From an uncultured Aquimarina sp. (lineage in GTDB: Bacteria > Bacteroidota > Bacteroidia > Flavobacteriales > Flavobacteriaceae), in contig CANMML010000020.1 in assembly GCA_947499005.1 (NCBI GenBank), positions 16,522 to 80,521 of the forward strand: DNA of 64,000 bases, given 5' to 3'. The notes below the pieces were generated by a model. It was not told the DNA's origin, did not search any database, and was given only the letters and a program-made list of their open reading frames with translations. Of this stretch, positions 25,911-34,513 are shown piece by piece; the stretch's first letter is position 1; each line of letters opens with the position of its first letter. The position numbers and the translations under genes are program-made.

Positions 25911-25943
25911 AACCCGCTTTATGCATTAGAAAATCTATTCCGT
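25911..25943. repeat. Solo end of the MITE-like element
   Basis: 33 bp matching the right end of the 17165-17335 element at 32 of 33 positions (AACCCGCTTTATGCATTAGA then AAATCTATTCCGT). The rest of the element is absent. It lies in an otherwise featureless 330-bp gap. Confidence 0.7.
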
Positions 25944-26002
25944 CTGTGATCTACTGCAAATACTATCGTAAACTGTGTTTTTTAATCCGACAGCTCTCTT
26001 AT

Positions 26003-26164
26003 CTATAATTCTTTCCTCTTCTCCTCTTTGGCTAGTTGGGCAATCTCTTTTAGACGTGCTGCTCGCTTTTCTTTTTCCTTACGAAGCTTATTTATTTTTT
26101 GATTCATAAGCTTTGTGTGTTTTGCCTTATTTTTTGTGTTTTTTGGTGATCCTTTTTTTGGCAT
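26003..26164 (-). CDS. Small highly basic protein (53 aa)
   Basis: An ATG at 26164 opens a 53-codon frame ending TAG. The protein starts MPKKGSPKNTKNKAKHTKLM and continues as a charged helix rich in Lys, Arg and Glu (KEKEKRAARLKEIAQLAKEE). Nearly half the residues are Lys/Arg. The regular heptad-like charge pattern and the lack of stops argue for a real gene, perhaps a nucleic-acid- or ribosome-associated small protein, but I do not recognise a named family. It lies about 90 bp beyond the stop of the tlpA-like gene on the same strand, with a terminator hairpin in between. Confidence 0.6.
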   Translation of the reverse strand: MPKKGSPKNTKNKAKHTKLMNQKINKLRKEKEKRAARLKEIAQLAKEEKRKEL

Positions 26165-26195
26165 AATCTATATTATTATGAATACTAAAAGTTAC

Positions 26196-26230
26196 AAAAA
26201 AACCACTTCCATAAGAATATGAAAGCGGTT
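26196..26230 (-). terminator. Terminator of the TlpA-like gene
   Basis: AACCACTTCCATA pairs with TATGAAAGCGGTT (two mismatches) around AGAA, with seven A (26196-26202) giving a U-run on the minus transcript. Confidence 0.6.
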
Positions 26231-26252
26231 GTAATCGATATTGAAAAGTTAC

Positions 26253-27368
26253 TTATTGTAACAATTCTGCTACTTTATCTTCTAAAGCTTGACCTCTTAA
26301 ATTTTTAGCTACAATAACGCCATTTTCGTCCAATAAAAAAGTAGCTGGTATTGAGCGTATACCAAACTTTTTCGCGATAGGCTCTTGCCAAAATTTAAGA
26401 TTCGAAATATGCTTCCAATCCATCTTATCATCCTCAATAGCTTTCAACCATTTTGCTTTATCTCTATCTAGAGAAATACTAATGATTTCAAGTCCTTTAT
26501 CATGATACTTTTTATAAACACGTACGACATTTGGATTTTCGTAACGACAAGGCTTACACCAAGAAGCCCAAAAATCTAATAATGTTAATTTCCCTAAGTT
26601 TTGCTTCAAATAAGTAGGTTCTCCTTCTGTGTTAGGCCCAAAAAAATCTGCAACTTCATCTCCAACATCTGTGCTAGCGCTCATAGCCGTTTCTAAATTA
26701 TCACCTACTAGCTTTCCTAATCTACTTTCACGCAAAGTACTATCTAGAGCTTCAAAATATCCGTTTAGCTCTTTAGGCTTCACTACATTCATATTCATTA
26801 ACTCGGCAATCGCCATAACATTCACTAAACTCTGTGGTTCGTGTTTGGCGTACTTTAAGCGAATATCTTGCTGAATCTTTTGTAAAGAATCGTTTGATTT
26901 TGCCAAACCTACTTGCGCTTCATAATCTCCTGATTGTTGTGCTTCTCGGTTTTGTAATGCTAAAGTTTCTTGTTGCTTTGCAATATCTTTAACCGTTTCA
27001 TAAAAAGTAGAGAAAACTTGATTTTGCTCTCCTCCTTTAATTACACGATCTTCTAGTTTTCCTTTTTCTGCTTCAATAGTAATCTTTGCATTTTCTGAAA
27101 GTAATAGGATATTACCTTTAGTATTTGCAAATGACAAAACACTATAATCTGAAGAAGCTACTTTAGGCAGTGAGATTTTAAATTTCTCTTGACTTATCGT
27201 TGTAGAATCTACAGGAACCATTCTCCCCGAATCACTTACTTGATTTACATATACAGTTTCTCCCTCGTCAAAACCTTTTAATGTCCCCGAAATTTCAAAT
27301 CCTTCTTCCGCTTTAGGCCCACATGAAAAAACAGCTAATGCTGCTAATAATCCAATTGCTTTTTTCAT
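26253..27368 (-). CDS. TlpA-like thiol-disulfide oxidoreductase lipoprotein (DUF4369 + thioredoxin fold)
   Basis: 371 residues. A lipoprotein signal peptide ends at Cys16 (AVFSCGP). Residues 22-115 match the DUF4369 domain (FEISGTLKGFDEGETVYV), a helical linker follows, and the thioredoxin/AhpC-TSA domain from about 235 has the active site WASWCKPCR (C271, C274) and the cis-Pro loop IRSIPATFLLD. It is expected to act in the periplasm as a reductase of disulfides, as TlpA/ResA proteins do. This architecture is very common in Bacteroidota. Single gene. Confidence 0.95.
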   Translation of the reverse strand: MKKAIGLLAALAVFSCGPKAEEGFEISGTLKGFDEGETVYVNQVSDSGRMVPVDSTTISQEKFKISLPKVASSDYSVLSFANTKGNILLLSENAKITIEAEKGKLEDRVIKGGEQNQVFSTFYETVKDIAKQQETLALQNREAQQSGDYEAQVGLAKSNDSLQKIQQDIRLKYAKHEPQSLVNVMAIAELMNMNVVKPKELNGYFEALDSTLRESRLGKLVGDNLETAMSASTDVGDEVADFFGPNTEGEPTYLKQNLGKLTLLDFWASWCKPCRYENPNVVRVYKKYHDKGLEIISISLDRDKAKWLKAIEDDKMDWKHISNLKFWQEPIAKKFGIRSIPATFLLDENGVIVAKNLRGQALEDKVAELLQ

Positions 27369-27547
27369 TTATATATTCTTAGTTGTTTCTATTGTTATCG
27401 TTTAAACCTTTACTATGAGAAATCTTTTTTATTTCTAACACCTACAAAACCAAATGCTTTTCGGCATTTTCAATCCTCACACGAAATGCTATAACATAAT
27501 TAAGGTTTAAAAATAATCATTTTACTACAGTTCCTTTATATTTTTAA

Positions 27548-28093
27548 CTATGTCCGCTTTTGTATTTCGCTTATAATATAGCTGTAATACGCATCTCCAT
27601 GAGGCACAAACGTATTTTTATACTGAATTAGTTCTTTCTTAAAAGATTCAATATCAATTAATCTGACCGCTGCAACTTCACTTTGCTGTAAAGAAAGAAC
27701 GGAAAGCTCAATAGGATATTTCACCAAAAACAAATGATTGAATTCATTATCAATAGTTGTTGAATTTGGCTTTTTCTGTCTTTTAATTGTTTTTAGAAAA
27801 ATAAGGTCTTCTTCTTTTAAATCTAAACCAATCTCTTCTTTTATTTCTCTCAACGCTGCTGACACTTTAGTATCTCCCACAGATAAGTGACCTGCTACTG
27901 AAATATCCCATAAACCGGGGTAAGTATCTTTGTTTAATGTTCTTTTCTGTAATAATATTTTGCCTTCGGGAGTGCATATCCAAACCTGTGCGCTAGCATG
28001 CCAAAGCCCACTTTCATGGGCTTTAGATTTTAGCTGAACTTCACCTGTAAGTTCTCCTTTATGATTTAGAATATCTACTAATTCGTCGGCCAT
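27548..28093 (-). CDS. NUDIX hydrolase (isopentenyl-diphosphate-isomerase-like subgroup)
   Basis: 181 residues. The NUDIX box is present at about 67-90 as GHLSVGD followed by SAALREIKEEIGL; the first Glu of the usual box is replaced by Asp. The opening residues DELVDILNHKGELTG and the LWHASAQVWI strand resemble the Idi-like NUDIX subgroup found in many bacteria (YfcD type). The substrate is unknown, a nucleoside diphosphate derivative being likely. It starts 3 bp after the stop of the M42 peptidase gene, so the two form an operon. Confidence 0.9.
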   Translation of the reverse strand: MADELVDILNHKGELTGEVQLKSKAHESGLWHASAQVWICTPEGKILLQKRTLNKDTYPGLWDISVAGHLSVGDTKVSAALREIKEEIGLDLKEEDLIFLKTIKRQKKPNSTTIDNEFNHLFLVKYPIELSVLSLQQSEVAAVRLIDIESFKKELIQYKNTFVPHGDAYYSYIISEIQKRT

Positions 28094-28096
28094 AGA

Positions 28097-29188
28097 TTAG
28101 TCGAAATAGCTAAACGTTTCTCCATTTTTTATCGTTAATAATGTCTCGTAAATCAAACGAATTACGTTCTCAACATCTTCTTTATGCACCATTTCTACAG
28201 TAGTATGCATATATCTCAATGGTAAAGAAATTAATGCAGAAGCAACACCGCCATTACTGTATGCAAAAGCATCGGTATCTGTACCAGTTGCCCTACTTGA
28301 AGCATGTCGTTGGAATGGAATTTCTTTAGCTTCGGCTGTTTCTATAATACGATCGCGTAAGTTTTGTTGAATCGCTGGAGCGTAAGAAATTACAGGTCCA
28401 GCACCAATTTTACTATCACCTTCGACTTTTTTATCAATCATTGGCGTAGTTGTATCATGACAAACATCAGTTACGATAGCTACATTTGGCTTTAAACGTT
28501 GCGTAATCATTTCTGCTCCACGTAATCCTATTTCTTCTTGTACAGAATTTGTTACGTAAAGTCCGAAAGGCAATTCGATATTGTTCTCTTTTAACAAGCG
28601 AGCTACCTCTGCAATCATAAATCCTCCCATACGATTATCTAAAGCACGACATACGAACTTATTCTCGTTAAGAATTATAAACTCATCTGGGTATGTAATT
28701 ACACAACCTACATGTACTCCTAAAGCTAAGACTTCCTCTTTAGTAGAACATCCTACATCGATACTGATATTATCCAATTTTGGAGGTTGCTCTTTGGTAC
28801 CTCCTCTTCTTGTATGAATTGCAGGCCATCCAAATAATCCCTTAACAATTCCTTTTTTAGTATGGATATTTACTCTTTTCGATGGCGCTATTTGATGATC
28901 ACTTCCCCCGTTACGGATCACATAAATTTGTCCGTCATCTGTAATATAATTTACATACCAAGAAATTTCATCGGCATGCCCTTCTATTACTACTTTAAAA
29001 TCTGCTTCGGGATTAATGACAGCAACTGCTGTACCATAAGTATCAGTAATGAATTCATCGGCATAAGGCTTTAAATAGTCCATCCAAATCTTTTGCCCTT
29101 CCCATTCGTAACCTGTTGGAGAAGCATTGTTTAAATATTTTTCCAAAAACGCCATCGACGCTTCATTAAGTATACTTTCTTTACTCAT
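28097..29188 (-). CDS. M42-family metallo-aminopeptidase
   Basis: 363 residues, the normal size. The di-metal ligands of M42/M20-type enzymes can be seen: VIEGHADEISW, ALDNRMGG, QEEIGLRGA, VTDVCHD and the C-terminal HTTVEMVHKEDV. Members form large tetrahedral cytosolic aminopeptidases that trim peptides. There is no signal peptide. It is the first gene of a two-gene operon with the NUDIX hydrolase and diverges from the DUF4294 gene at 29284. Confidence 0.93.
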   Translation of the reverse strand: MSKESILNEASMAFLEKYLNNASPTGYEWEGQKIWMDYLKPYADEFITDTYGTAVAVINPEADFKVVIEGHADEISWYVNYITDDGQIYVIRNGGSDHQIAPSKRVNIHTKKGIVKGLFGWPAIHTRRGGTKEQPPKLDNISIDVGCSTKEEVLALGVHVGCVITYPDEFIILNENKFVCRALDNRMGGFMIAEVARLLKENNIELPFGLYVTNSVQEEIGLRGAEMITQRLKPNVAIVTDVCHDTTTPMIDKKVEGDSKIGAGPVISYAPAIQQNLRDRIIETAEAKEIPFQRHASSRATGTDTDAFAYSNGGVASALISLPLRYMHTTVEMVHKEDVENVIRLIYETLLTIKNGETFSYFD

Positions 29189-29283
29189 AATTTTAAATGA
29201 AATTTTAACGAATTTAATGATTAAGAACTAGATTTAGTAACTGATATTACTATTTTTGGTACAGTTTTTACTGGTTTATAGAT

Positions 29284-29961
29284 ATGAAACTGCTTACACT
29301 CATATTTTCTTTTTTCTCATTGTTTTGCTTGTATGGACAAAATGACTCTATTCCGCCATTGCCAGCAGAACAAGAAGAATTTATGTTTGCAGGGGACTCT
29401 GTTTCTTATACTGCGATACCACTAACAGAAACGATCATTGTTAAAGCTCCAGAAATAAAGGATCGAGAAAATTATAGACGATACCTCATTTTAAAAAGAA
29501 AAGTCAAAAAAGTATATCCTTATGCTAAATTAGCAGCCGATACGTTGATAGAACTTAATAAAGGCTTGGCTGATATTAAAAGGAAACGTCATCGCAAAAA
29601 GTATATCAAGCAGATGCAAAAATACTTCGAAGAACGTTTTACTCCAGAAATCAAAAAAATGAAGCGTTCTGAAGGTCGAATTCTTATCAAACTAATTCAT
29701 CGCCAAACAGGCTTAACTATGTATGAGCTTGTTAAAGAATATCGAAGTGGCGTAAAGGCTTTTCTTTATGAAAGAACTGCTCGCCTATTCAAGATTTCTT
29801 TAAAAGATACTTTTAGACCCGAAGAAGTATATCAAGATTATCTTATTGAATATATTCTTTATGAAAGTATCCTTTATGATAAAATAAAGCCACAACCTGC
29901 TGCTTTTGATATTGATTTACTAGAACTAAGAAAAAAGTGGGAAGCTCCTCCCTCAAAATAA
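29284..29961 (+). CDS. DUF4294 secreted protein
   Basis: 225 residues with a signal peptide (LLTLIFSFFSLFCLYGQ). The body matches DUF4294, a family almost confined to Bacteroidota: RRYLILKRKVKKVYPYAKLAADTL, RILIKLIHRQTGLTMYELVKEYRSG, and the tail EYILYESI. It is highly basic and probably periplasmic. The function is unknown. A TATTTTTG -7 box lies at 29251-29258. The gene ends directly against the stop of the convergent serine hydrolase gene with no spacer. Confidence 0.9.
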   Translation: MKLLTLIFSFFSLFCLYGQNDSIPPLPAEQEEFMFAGDSVSYTAIPLTETIIVKAPEIKDRENYRRYLILKRKVKKVYPYAKLAADTLIELNKGLADIKRKRHRKKYIKQMQKYFEERFTPEIKKMKRSEGRILIKLIHRQTGLTMYELVKEYRSGVKAFLYERTARLFKISLKDTFRPEEVYQDYLIEYILYESILYDKIKPQPAAFDIDLLELRKKWEAPPSK

Positions 29962-31167
29962 TTAATTAAGGTTTAAATCTGTATAAACAGATTTCCTAAT
30001 TTCCCGCCATATATTAGAATCTCCTCCTAATTTTCGAGTCATAAATACTCCAAAAAGCTGAGTACTGGGATCTATCCAGAAATAAGTAAAATGGTGTCCT
30101 GCCCATCCATAAATCCCTGATGGCGTACCACAATTATCTAGTTTTGGATCTGTTAGATTAAAAAATGTATAGGCCATATCACATCCTGGGTAGTATAGCT
30201 GCATTTGATTTTTTATGCGTGGTCGAACCATTTGGTCAATAGAAGTCTGCTCTATAATACGCTTACCCTTATACATTCCTGCGTTCAATAACATCTGACA
30301 AAATCGTGCATAATCGGCAGCTGTACTTAACAAACCTTCTCCTCCTAAATGAATCGCTTCTCCTTCTTGGTAGCTCAATTCATTATGTGCGTGCTTTGAA
30401 AATTTTGGGTCATTATATTCTATGTATAAAGGCTGTAATCGATCTCTTTCTCCATCTTTTAAAACAAATGAAGTATCATACATTTCTAGTGGATTCAATA
30501 TAGCATCTTTTAAATATGACTCAAGATTTTTATGAGTAACGCTTTCAATTAATCTTCCTAAAATAGCTGTACTATACCCATATACATAATTCTCTCCTGG
30601 TTCAAAAGAAAGTGGTTTTTGCGCTATTGAATGGCTAAAATCTTTTAAACTTCCGTATTTTTTATCCTTTGTATTATTAGTTTCATCTAATTCATTTTGT
30701 TCATACGAAATCCCTGAGGTATGAGTCAAAAGGTGCTCTATCGTTATCTCATTCTTACAAGGGTATATATTTCCATTAGCATCTTTACAGGTAACATTTT
30801 TAAATTCTGACAAAAAATTTGAGATCGGGTCATTGATTGTAAATGCTCCTTCTTCTAATAATTGCATTATGGCAACAGTAACAATTGGTTTTGTCATTGA
30901 CCAAATAGGAAATAACGTCTGATCATTAATCGGACTATCTCCTTCTTGTTTCGAATTCACTACTTCATTATAAATTTCCTTTCCTTTATAATGAATGAAT
31001 AATTGACTAGAAGCTATTTTCTTTTCATCGACTAACGATTGTTGCAACGCTTTTGTGTTCTTTAAATCACTAATCTTTGTTAGTTGTTGACTGTTTTTTT
31101 GTACTCGACACCCCACTGATAATAAACCTATTGAAAATAATAAAATTGACTTTACACTCCCTTTCAT
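29962..31167 (-). CDS. Class C beta-lactamase-family serine hydrolase, lipoprotein
   Basis: 401 residues. The lipobox LLSVGC gives a lipid-anchored Cys20. The serine-penicillin-binding motif SMTK (S90, K93) follows FPIW, and YGYS takes the place of the YxN motif. The late GWAGHHF region provides the third element. Such proteins act as esterases, D-amino-acid peptidases or lactamases; the actual substrate cannot be told here. The start overlaps the stop of the rhomboid gene by 4 bp, so the two are translationally coupled. Confidence 0.9.
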   Translation of the reverse strand: MKGSVKSILLFSIGLLSVGCRVQKNSQQLTKISDLKNTKALQQSLVDEKKIASSQLFIHYKGKEIYNEVVNSKQEGDSPINDQTLFPIWSMTKPIVTVAIMQLLEEGAFTINDPISNFLSEFKNVTCKDANGNIYPCKNEITIEHLLTHTSGISYEQNELDETNNTKDKKYGSLKDFSHSIAQKPLSFEPGENYVYGYSTAILGRLIESVTHKNLESYLKDAILNPLEMYDTSFVLKDGERDRLQPLYIEYNDPKFSKHAHNELSYQEGEAIHLGGEGLLSTAADYARFCQMLLNAGMYKGKRIIEQTSIDQMVRPRIKNQMQLYYPGCDMAYTFFNLTDPKLDNCGTPSGIYGWAGHHFTYFWIDPSTQLFGVFMTRKLGGDSNIWREIRKSVYTDLNLN

Positions 31168-31814
31168 ATCTTACCAGTCTTAAACAAAATAAAGAGTACA
31201 ATTATTGGAATGGCTAAGAGTAAAACAAAAATCGGACTTGATTGAAATACCGAAGGACTTACTATAAGTGTAATTAAATAACCTGCTGCAGCTCCACCAA
31301 AATGTGCATCATGCCCAATGTTATCGTGCTGGTTTTTCATTCCATAAATTGAATACACTAAATATCCTATTCCAAAAATATAAGCTGGAATTGGTATTGG
31401 AATAAAAAATAAATACAACTCCATTGTTGGGTTTAGTAAAATAGAAGCATATAAAATCCCCGAAACAGCACCACTGGCACCAATAGCACTATAATATGGT
31501 TCGTTTTTATGAAAGACAAAAGACAATAAACTTCCCAATAATAAACTTCCAAAATAGATTAACATGAAATTTATATTCCCTAAGCTATACAAGACAATCG
31601 GAGCAAAAATGTATAGGGTATACATATTAAAAAACAAGTGCATCCAATCGGCATGTAAAAAAGCTGACGTAAACATTCTAAATTGCTCTCCTGCTTTAAT
31701 TGGCCCTATTTGAAACATGTATTTTCTAAACAAGTTTTGATCTTTAAAACCAGCCATAGAGAATAATACATTTGCAATGATCAATACTAAAAGTACTGTA
31801 GGTAATCCGTACAT
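31164..31814 (-). CDS. Rhomboid-family intramembrane serine protease
   Basis: 216 residues with about six membrane segments. The catalytic serine sits in GASGAVSG (S114) and the histidine in HDAHFGGAAAGYL (H171). The AFLHADWMHLFFNMYTLY segment supplies the conserved H and N of helix 2. It would cut membrane proteins inside the bilayer. It is the first gene of an operon with the serine hydrolase and is divergent from the acyltransferase at 31887. Confidence 0.93.
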   Translation of the reverse strand: MYGLPTVLLVLIIANVLFSMAGFKDQNLFRKYMFQIGPIKAGEQFRMFTSAFLHADWMHLFFNMYTLYIFAPIVLYSLGNINFMLIYFGSLLLGSLLSFVFHKNEPYYSAIGASGAVSGILYASILLNPTMELYLFFIPIPIPAYIFGIGYLVYSIYGMKNQHDNIGHDAHFGGAAAGYLITLIVSPSVFQSSPIFVLLLAIPIIVLFILFKTGKI

Positions 31815-31886
31815 AATATCTTAATTAAATACGGGTAAGTTAACGCAATTTCAAATATCAATTATATTTGTCTGAAATTTCTTTTA

Positions 31887-32762
31887 ATGCAATCGGTACT
31901 CAACAAACTTCTTTACGCCCTGCTTTGGTCAATCTCTAAACTTCCTTGGTGGATTTTTTATAGAATATCTGATGTATGTTTTTTAATCCTATATTACATT
32001 GTAGGATATCGCAGGAAAGTAGTAACAGATAATCTTCAGCATGCTTTCCCCGAAAAATCGTTGTCTGAAATAAAAACCATTCGCAAAAAATTCTTTGCTT
32101 TTATGTGTGATATGTTTTTAGAAAATATTAAATCTATTTCAATCTCCGATAAAGATATTAAGCGTCGTTTTGTGATCACAAATCCTGAAGTTTTTGATGC
32201 CATTCATCGTTCTCCAAAAAGTAATATTCTTCTTGCTGCACATTATGGAAGTTTCGAATGGTCAAACTCTATGGGATTAAACACTCCATATCGATTTGTT
32301 GCCGCTTATAAACCTGTAAAAAATCAATTCTTCAATAAACTTGTTGTGGATTTAAGAAGTAAATACGGAGCCGAAGTTATCCCTAGTAAAGATGTACTTC
32401 GTTTTGCTATTAAAAATGAGCGCAGCGAAAAAGGACAACGTATTTATGGCCTAATTGCAGATCAATCTCCTAGACAAATCAATAAAGACTCACTTTTTTT
32501 ATCTTTTTTGGGGAGAGAAGTTCCTGTTTTTACTGGGGGAGAATTCTTAGCAAAGAAATTAGATATGAGTATCAGTTATCTAAAAGTAACTCGTAAAAAG
32601 CGTGGGTTTTATGAAGCTGAAGTCGTGATGATTCAAGAAGATGCTACTAACAATGAAAATTTCGAAGCAACTCAAGCATATTACAACATAATAGAAGCCC
32701 AGATTCGTGAAAAACCTGAGCTTTATTTGTGGTCGCATAAGCGTTGGAAACATGCTAGGTAG
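31887..32762 (+). CDS. LpxL/HtrB-family lipid A acyltransferase
   Basis: 291 residues. One N-terminal membrane helix (LLYALLWSISKLPWWIFYRI) is followed by an acyltransferase domain with the H-x4-E motif in HYGSFEW, GLIADQSP, the TGGEFLAKKL region and a C-terminal LYLWSHKRWKHAR, all characteristic of this family. It would add a secondary acyl chain to lipid A precursors at the inner membrane. A TATATTTG -7-like box lies at 31863-31870, 17 bp before the start. Confidence 0.93.
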   Translation: MQSVLNKLLYALLWSISKLPWWIFYRISDVCFLILYYIVGYRRKVVTDNLQHAFPEKSLSEIKTIRKKFFAFMCDMFLENIKSISISDKDIKRRFVITNPEVFDAIHRSPKSNILLAAHYGSFEWSNSMGLNTPYRFVAAYKPVKNQFFNKLVVDLRSKYGAEVIPSKDVLRFAIKNERSEKGQRIYGLIADQSPRQINKDSLFLSFLGREVPVFTGGEFLAKKLDMSISYLKVTRKKRGFYEAEVVMIQEDATNNENFEATQAYYNIIEAQIREKPELYLWSHKRWKHAR

Positions 32763-32790
32763 TTATTGGTTATGAGTTCTCGGTTATCAG

Positions 32791-32832
32791 TTGTTGGTTG
32801 TTGGTTGTTGGTTGTTGGTTGTTGGTTGTTGG
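32791..32832. repeat. Six tandem copies of TTGTTGG
   Basis: A perfect 7-bp tandem repeat, six copies, just 3' of the acyltransferase gene, preceded by imperfect related units (GGTTATGAGTTCTCGGTTATCAG). It does not encode anything. Similar degenerate heptads occur at 46025-46095. Copy number is likely to vary between strains. Confidence 0.9.
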
Positions 32833-32899
32833 TATTTACAATATGAATCTGTTTTTCTTAAAAACCAACCTTGATCCTATTTTAGATGTAGTGTTTGAC

Positions 32900-33733
32900 T
32901 TAGTTTTTCTTTTTCAATTTTTTTATTACTTTTTTTTCAAACGCTCTAATAGCTTTTTCTCGATATTCTTTATCTGAAAAAACTGGGACTATTTTATATG
33001 CATTGAGAAATGTTAGTGAAGAAGTATTTTCATTTCCATCAATAAAAAAATCTGCTAGTACTGCTTTATAGTGTATTGTATCTTTTCCTTCTATTTTTTT
33101 AGAATCTAATAAAACCGCTAAAGTATCACTATTCCATTTTGAATAAAAAAAGTTGCCTTTTGAATCGAATTGAGCTTCAATATAGTCTGGCTTTTTTCTA
33201 ATCTTCTCTATTGAAACTTTATTTAATTTTTCGATTAATTTATTTCGAGAAAAGTCAAATTTGTATGTTTTATTAATGTTTACAAATTTTCTCTTTCCTT
33301 CAGGAGGAAGAGTCGTTGCTATAAATGCAAATACTGATATAAGCATTAATAACTGTGGTTTTATACGTAATGAATAATAATTTGACCCTTCATAATAGTA
33401 AGCTATAGGTAAAACTATAAGTGTAAAAAGATCAGATCGATCAATAGTCCTTCCAATAGGAATGTATAATCCCTTTAAAAGTTCTATTAGAGTGTTTGAA
33501 ATTGGCATTTTCCACACTATAAACAATACTGCTGTTCCTATAAAACTGGCTATTTTATGTTTTGGAAATAATACTGTTAGAAATAACGGAAAGATGAAAA
33601 GTCCACTTATGTCTGACAATTTCCCTGTAAACCAATTACCGTAAAGTTGCTTTAAATAAAAGTCATTAATTAATAACAATCCAAGCCCTAAAAGGAAAAG
33701 AGGAGATGTTAATATTTTAAACCTATCCTTCAT
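32900..33733 (-). CDS. Uncharacterised multi-pass membrane protein
   Basis: 277 residues. The N-terminal half has about four membrane segments (SPLFLLGLGLLLIND, GLFIFPLFLTVLF, IASFIGTAVLFIVW, LLMLISVFAFIATTL); the C-terminal 130 residues are polar and Lys-rich. The motif NDFYLKQLYGNWFTGKLSD resembles a conserved N-terminal stretch I associate with uncharacterised membrane proteins of several phyla. The function is unknown. It starts 46 bp from the end of the DUF4197 gene on the same strand. Confidence 0.75.
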   Translation of the reverse strand: MKDRFKILTSPLFLLGLGLLLINDFYLKQLYGNWFTGKLSDISGLFIFPLFLTVLFPKHKIASFIGTAVLFIVWKMPISNTLIELLKGLYIPIGRTIDRSDLFTLIVLPIAYYYEGSNYYSLRIKPQLLMLISVFAFIATTLPPEGKRKFVNINKTYKFDFSRNKLIEKLNKVSIEKIRKKPDYIEAQFDSKGNFFYSKWNSDTLAVLLDSKKIEGKDTIHYKAVLADFFIDGNENTSSLTFLNAYKIVPVFSDKEYREKAIRAFEKKVIKKLKKKN

Positions 33734-33779
33734 TATAAATTAACAAACAACCAAAAAACAACAATAGTCAATTACAAGA

Positions 33780-34496
33780 TTAATCTTGCAACGCAAACAC
33801 TTTACGAAGAACATCTGAAGTTCTTGAAGAGAAGTTATTTCTAATTTTCTTTTCCTCAACTCCGATCATCTTATATACTCCTTTCAATGCTTGTTGAGTA
33901 ACATAGTCCGTTAAATCGGGATTTACCTTATCCGTAAAAGGCACATTATTATATTTATTGATAATGTTTGCCCAAATATCTGTTGCTCCTACTTTACCAA
34001 GTGAATTTTTGATCACAGGATTGAATTTAGCATAAAGCGCTTGATTGGTTTTAGTATTCAAATAACTCGTTGCTGAATTATCTGATCCTAATAAAATATT
34101 TTTGGCATCCGCAAAAGTAATTTGCTTTACAGCATTTACAAAGATTGGTGTTGCAGTACCTACCGCATCTTCAGCAGCACGATTCAACACTTTCAATCCT
34201 TCATCTGCCATTTTTGACAAACCAATTTTTCGTAACGTTTTATCTACTTTCTGAAGCTCTTCTGGCAATAATACTTTCACCAATTCATTCCTAAAAAAAC
34301 CATCTTTAGCTGTTAATTTGGAAACTTGAAGATCGATTCCTTTGTCTAATGCTTCTCGTAAACCACTAGCAATATATTCATTACTTAGCCCTTGTCCCTG
34401 TCCAATAGTTCCTTGAGGTAAATTATTAACGACATGTTGTAACTCTGCACAACTTGCTAATGACAATAGTGTAATTATTAAAATAATCTTTTTCAT
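33780..34496 (-). CDS. DUF4197 lipoprotein
   Basis: 238 residues. The signal peptide ends in a lipobox (SLASCAEL, Cys16). The rest matches DUF4197: ASGLREALDKGIDLQVSKL, RNELVKVLLPEELQKV, AEDAVGTATPIFVNAVKQITF and VTQQALKGVYKMIGVEE. A soluble all-helical periplasmic protein of unknown function. It lies 17 bp after purU on the same strand, so probably co-transcribed. Confidence 0.9.
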   Translation of the reverse strand: MKKIILIITLLSLASCAELQHVVNNLPQGTIGQGQGLSNEYIASGLREALDKGIDLQVSKLTAKDGFFRNELVKVLLPEELQKVDKTLRKIGLSKMADEGLKVLNRAAEDAVGTATPIFVNAVKQITFADAKNILLGSDNSATSYLNTKTNQALYAKFNPVIKNSLGKVGATDIWANIINKYNNVPFTDKVNPDLTDYVTQQALKGVYKMIGVEEKKIRNNFSSRTSDVLRKVFALQD

Positions 34497-34513
34497 ATGC
34501 TGTCTTTTAAATA

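Noticed and set aside
32791..32832. Possible CRISPR or centromere-like iteron
   Set aside because: A 7-bp unit with no spacers is a simple tandem repeat; no replication or partition gene is close.
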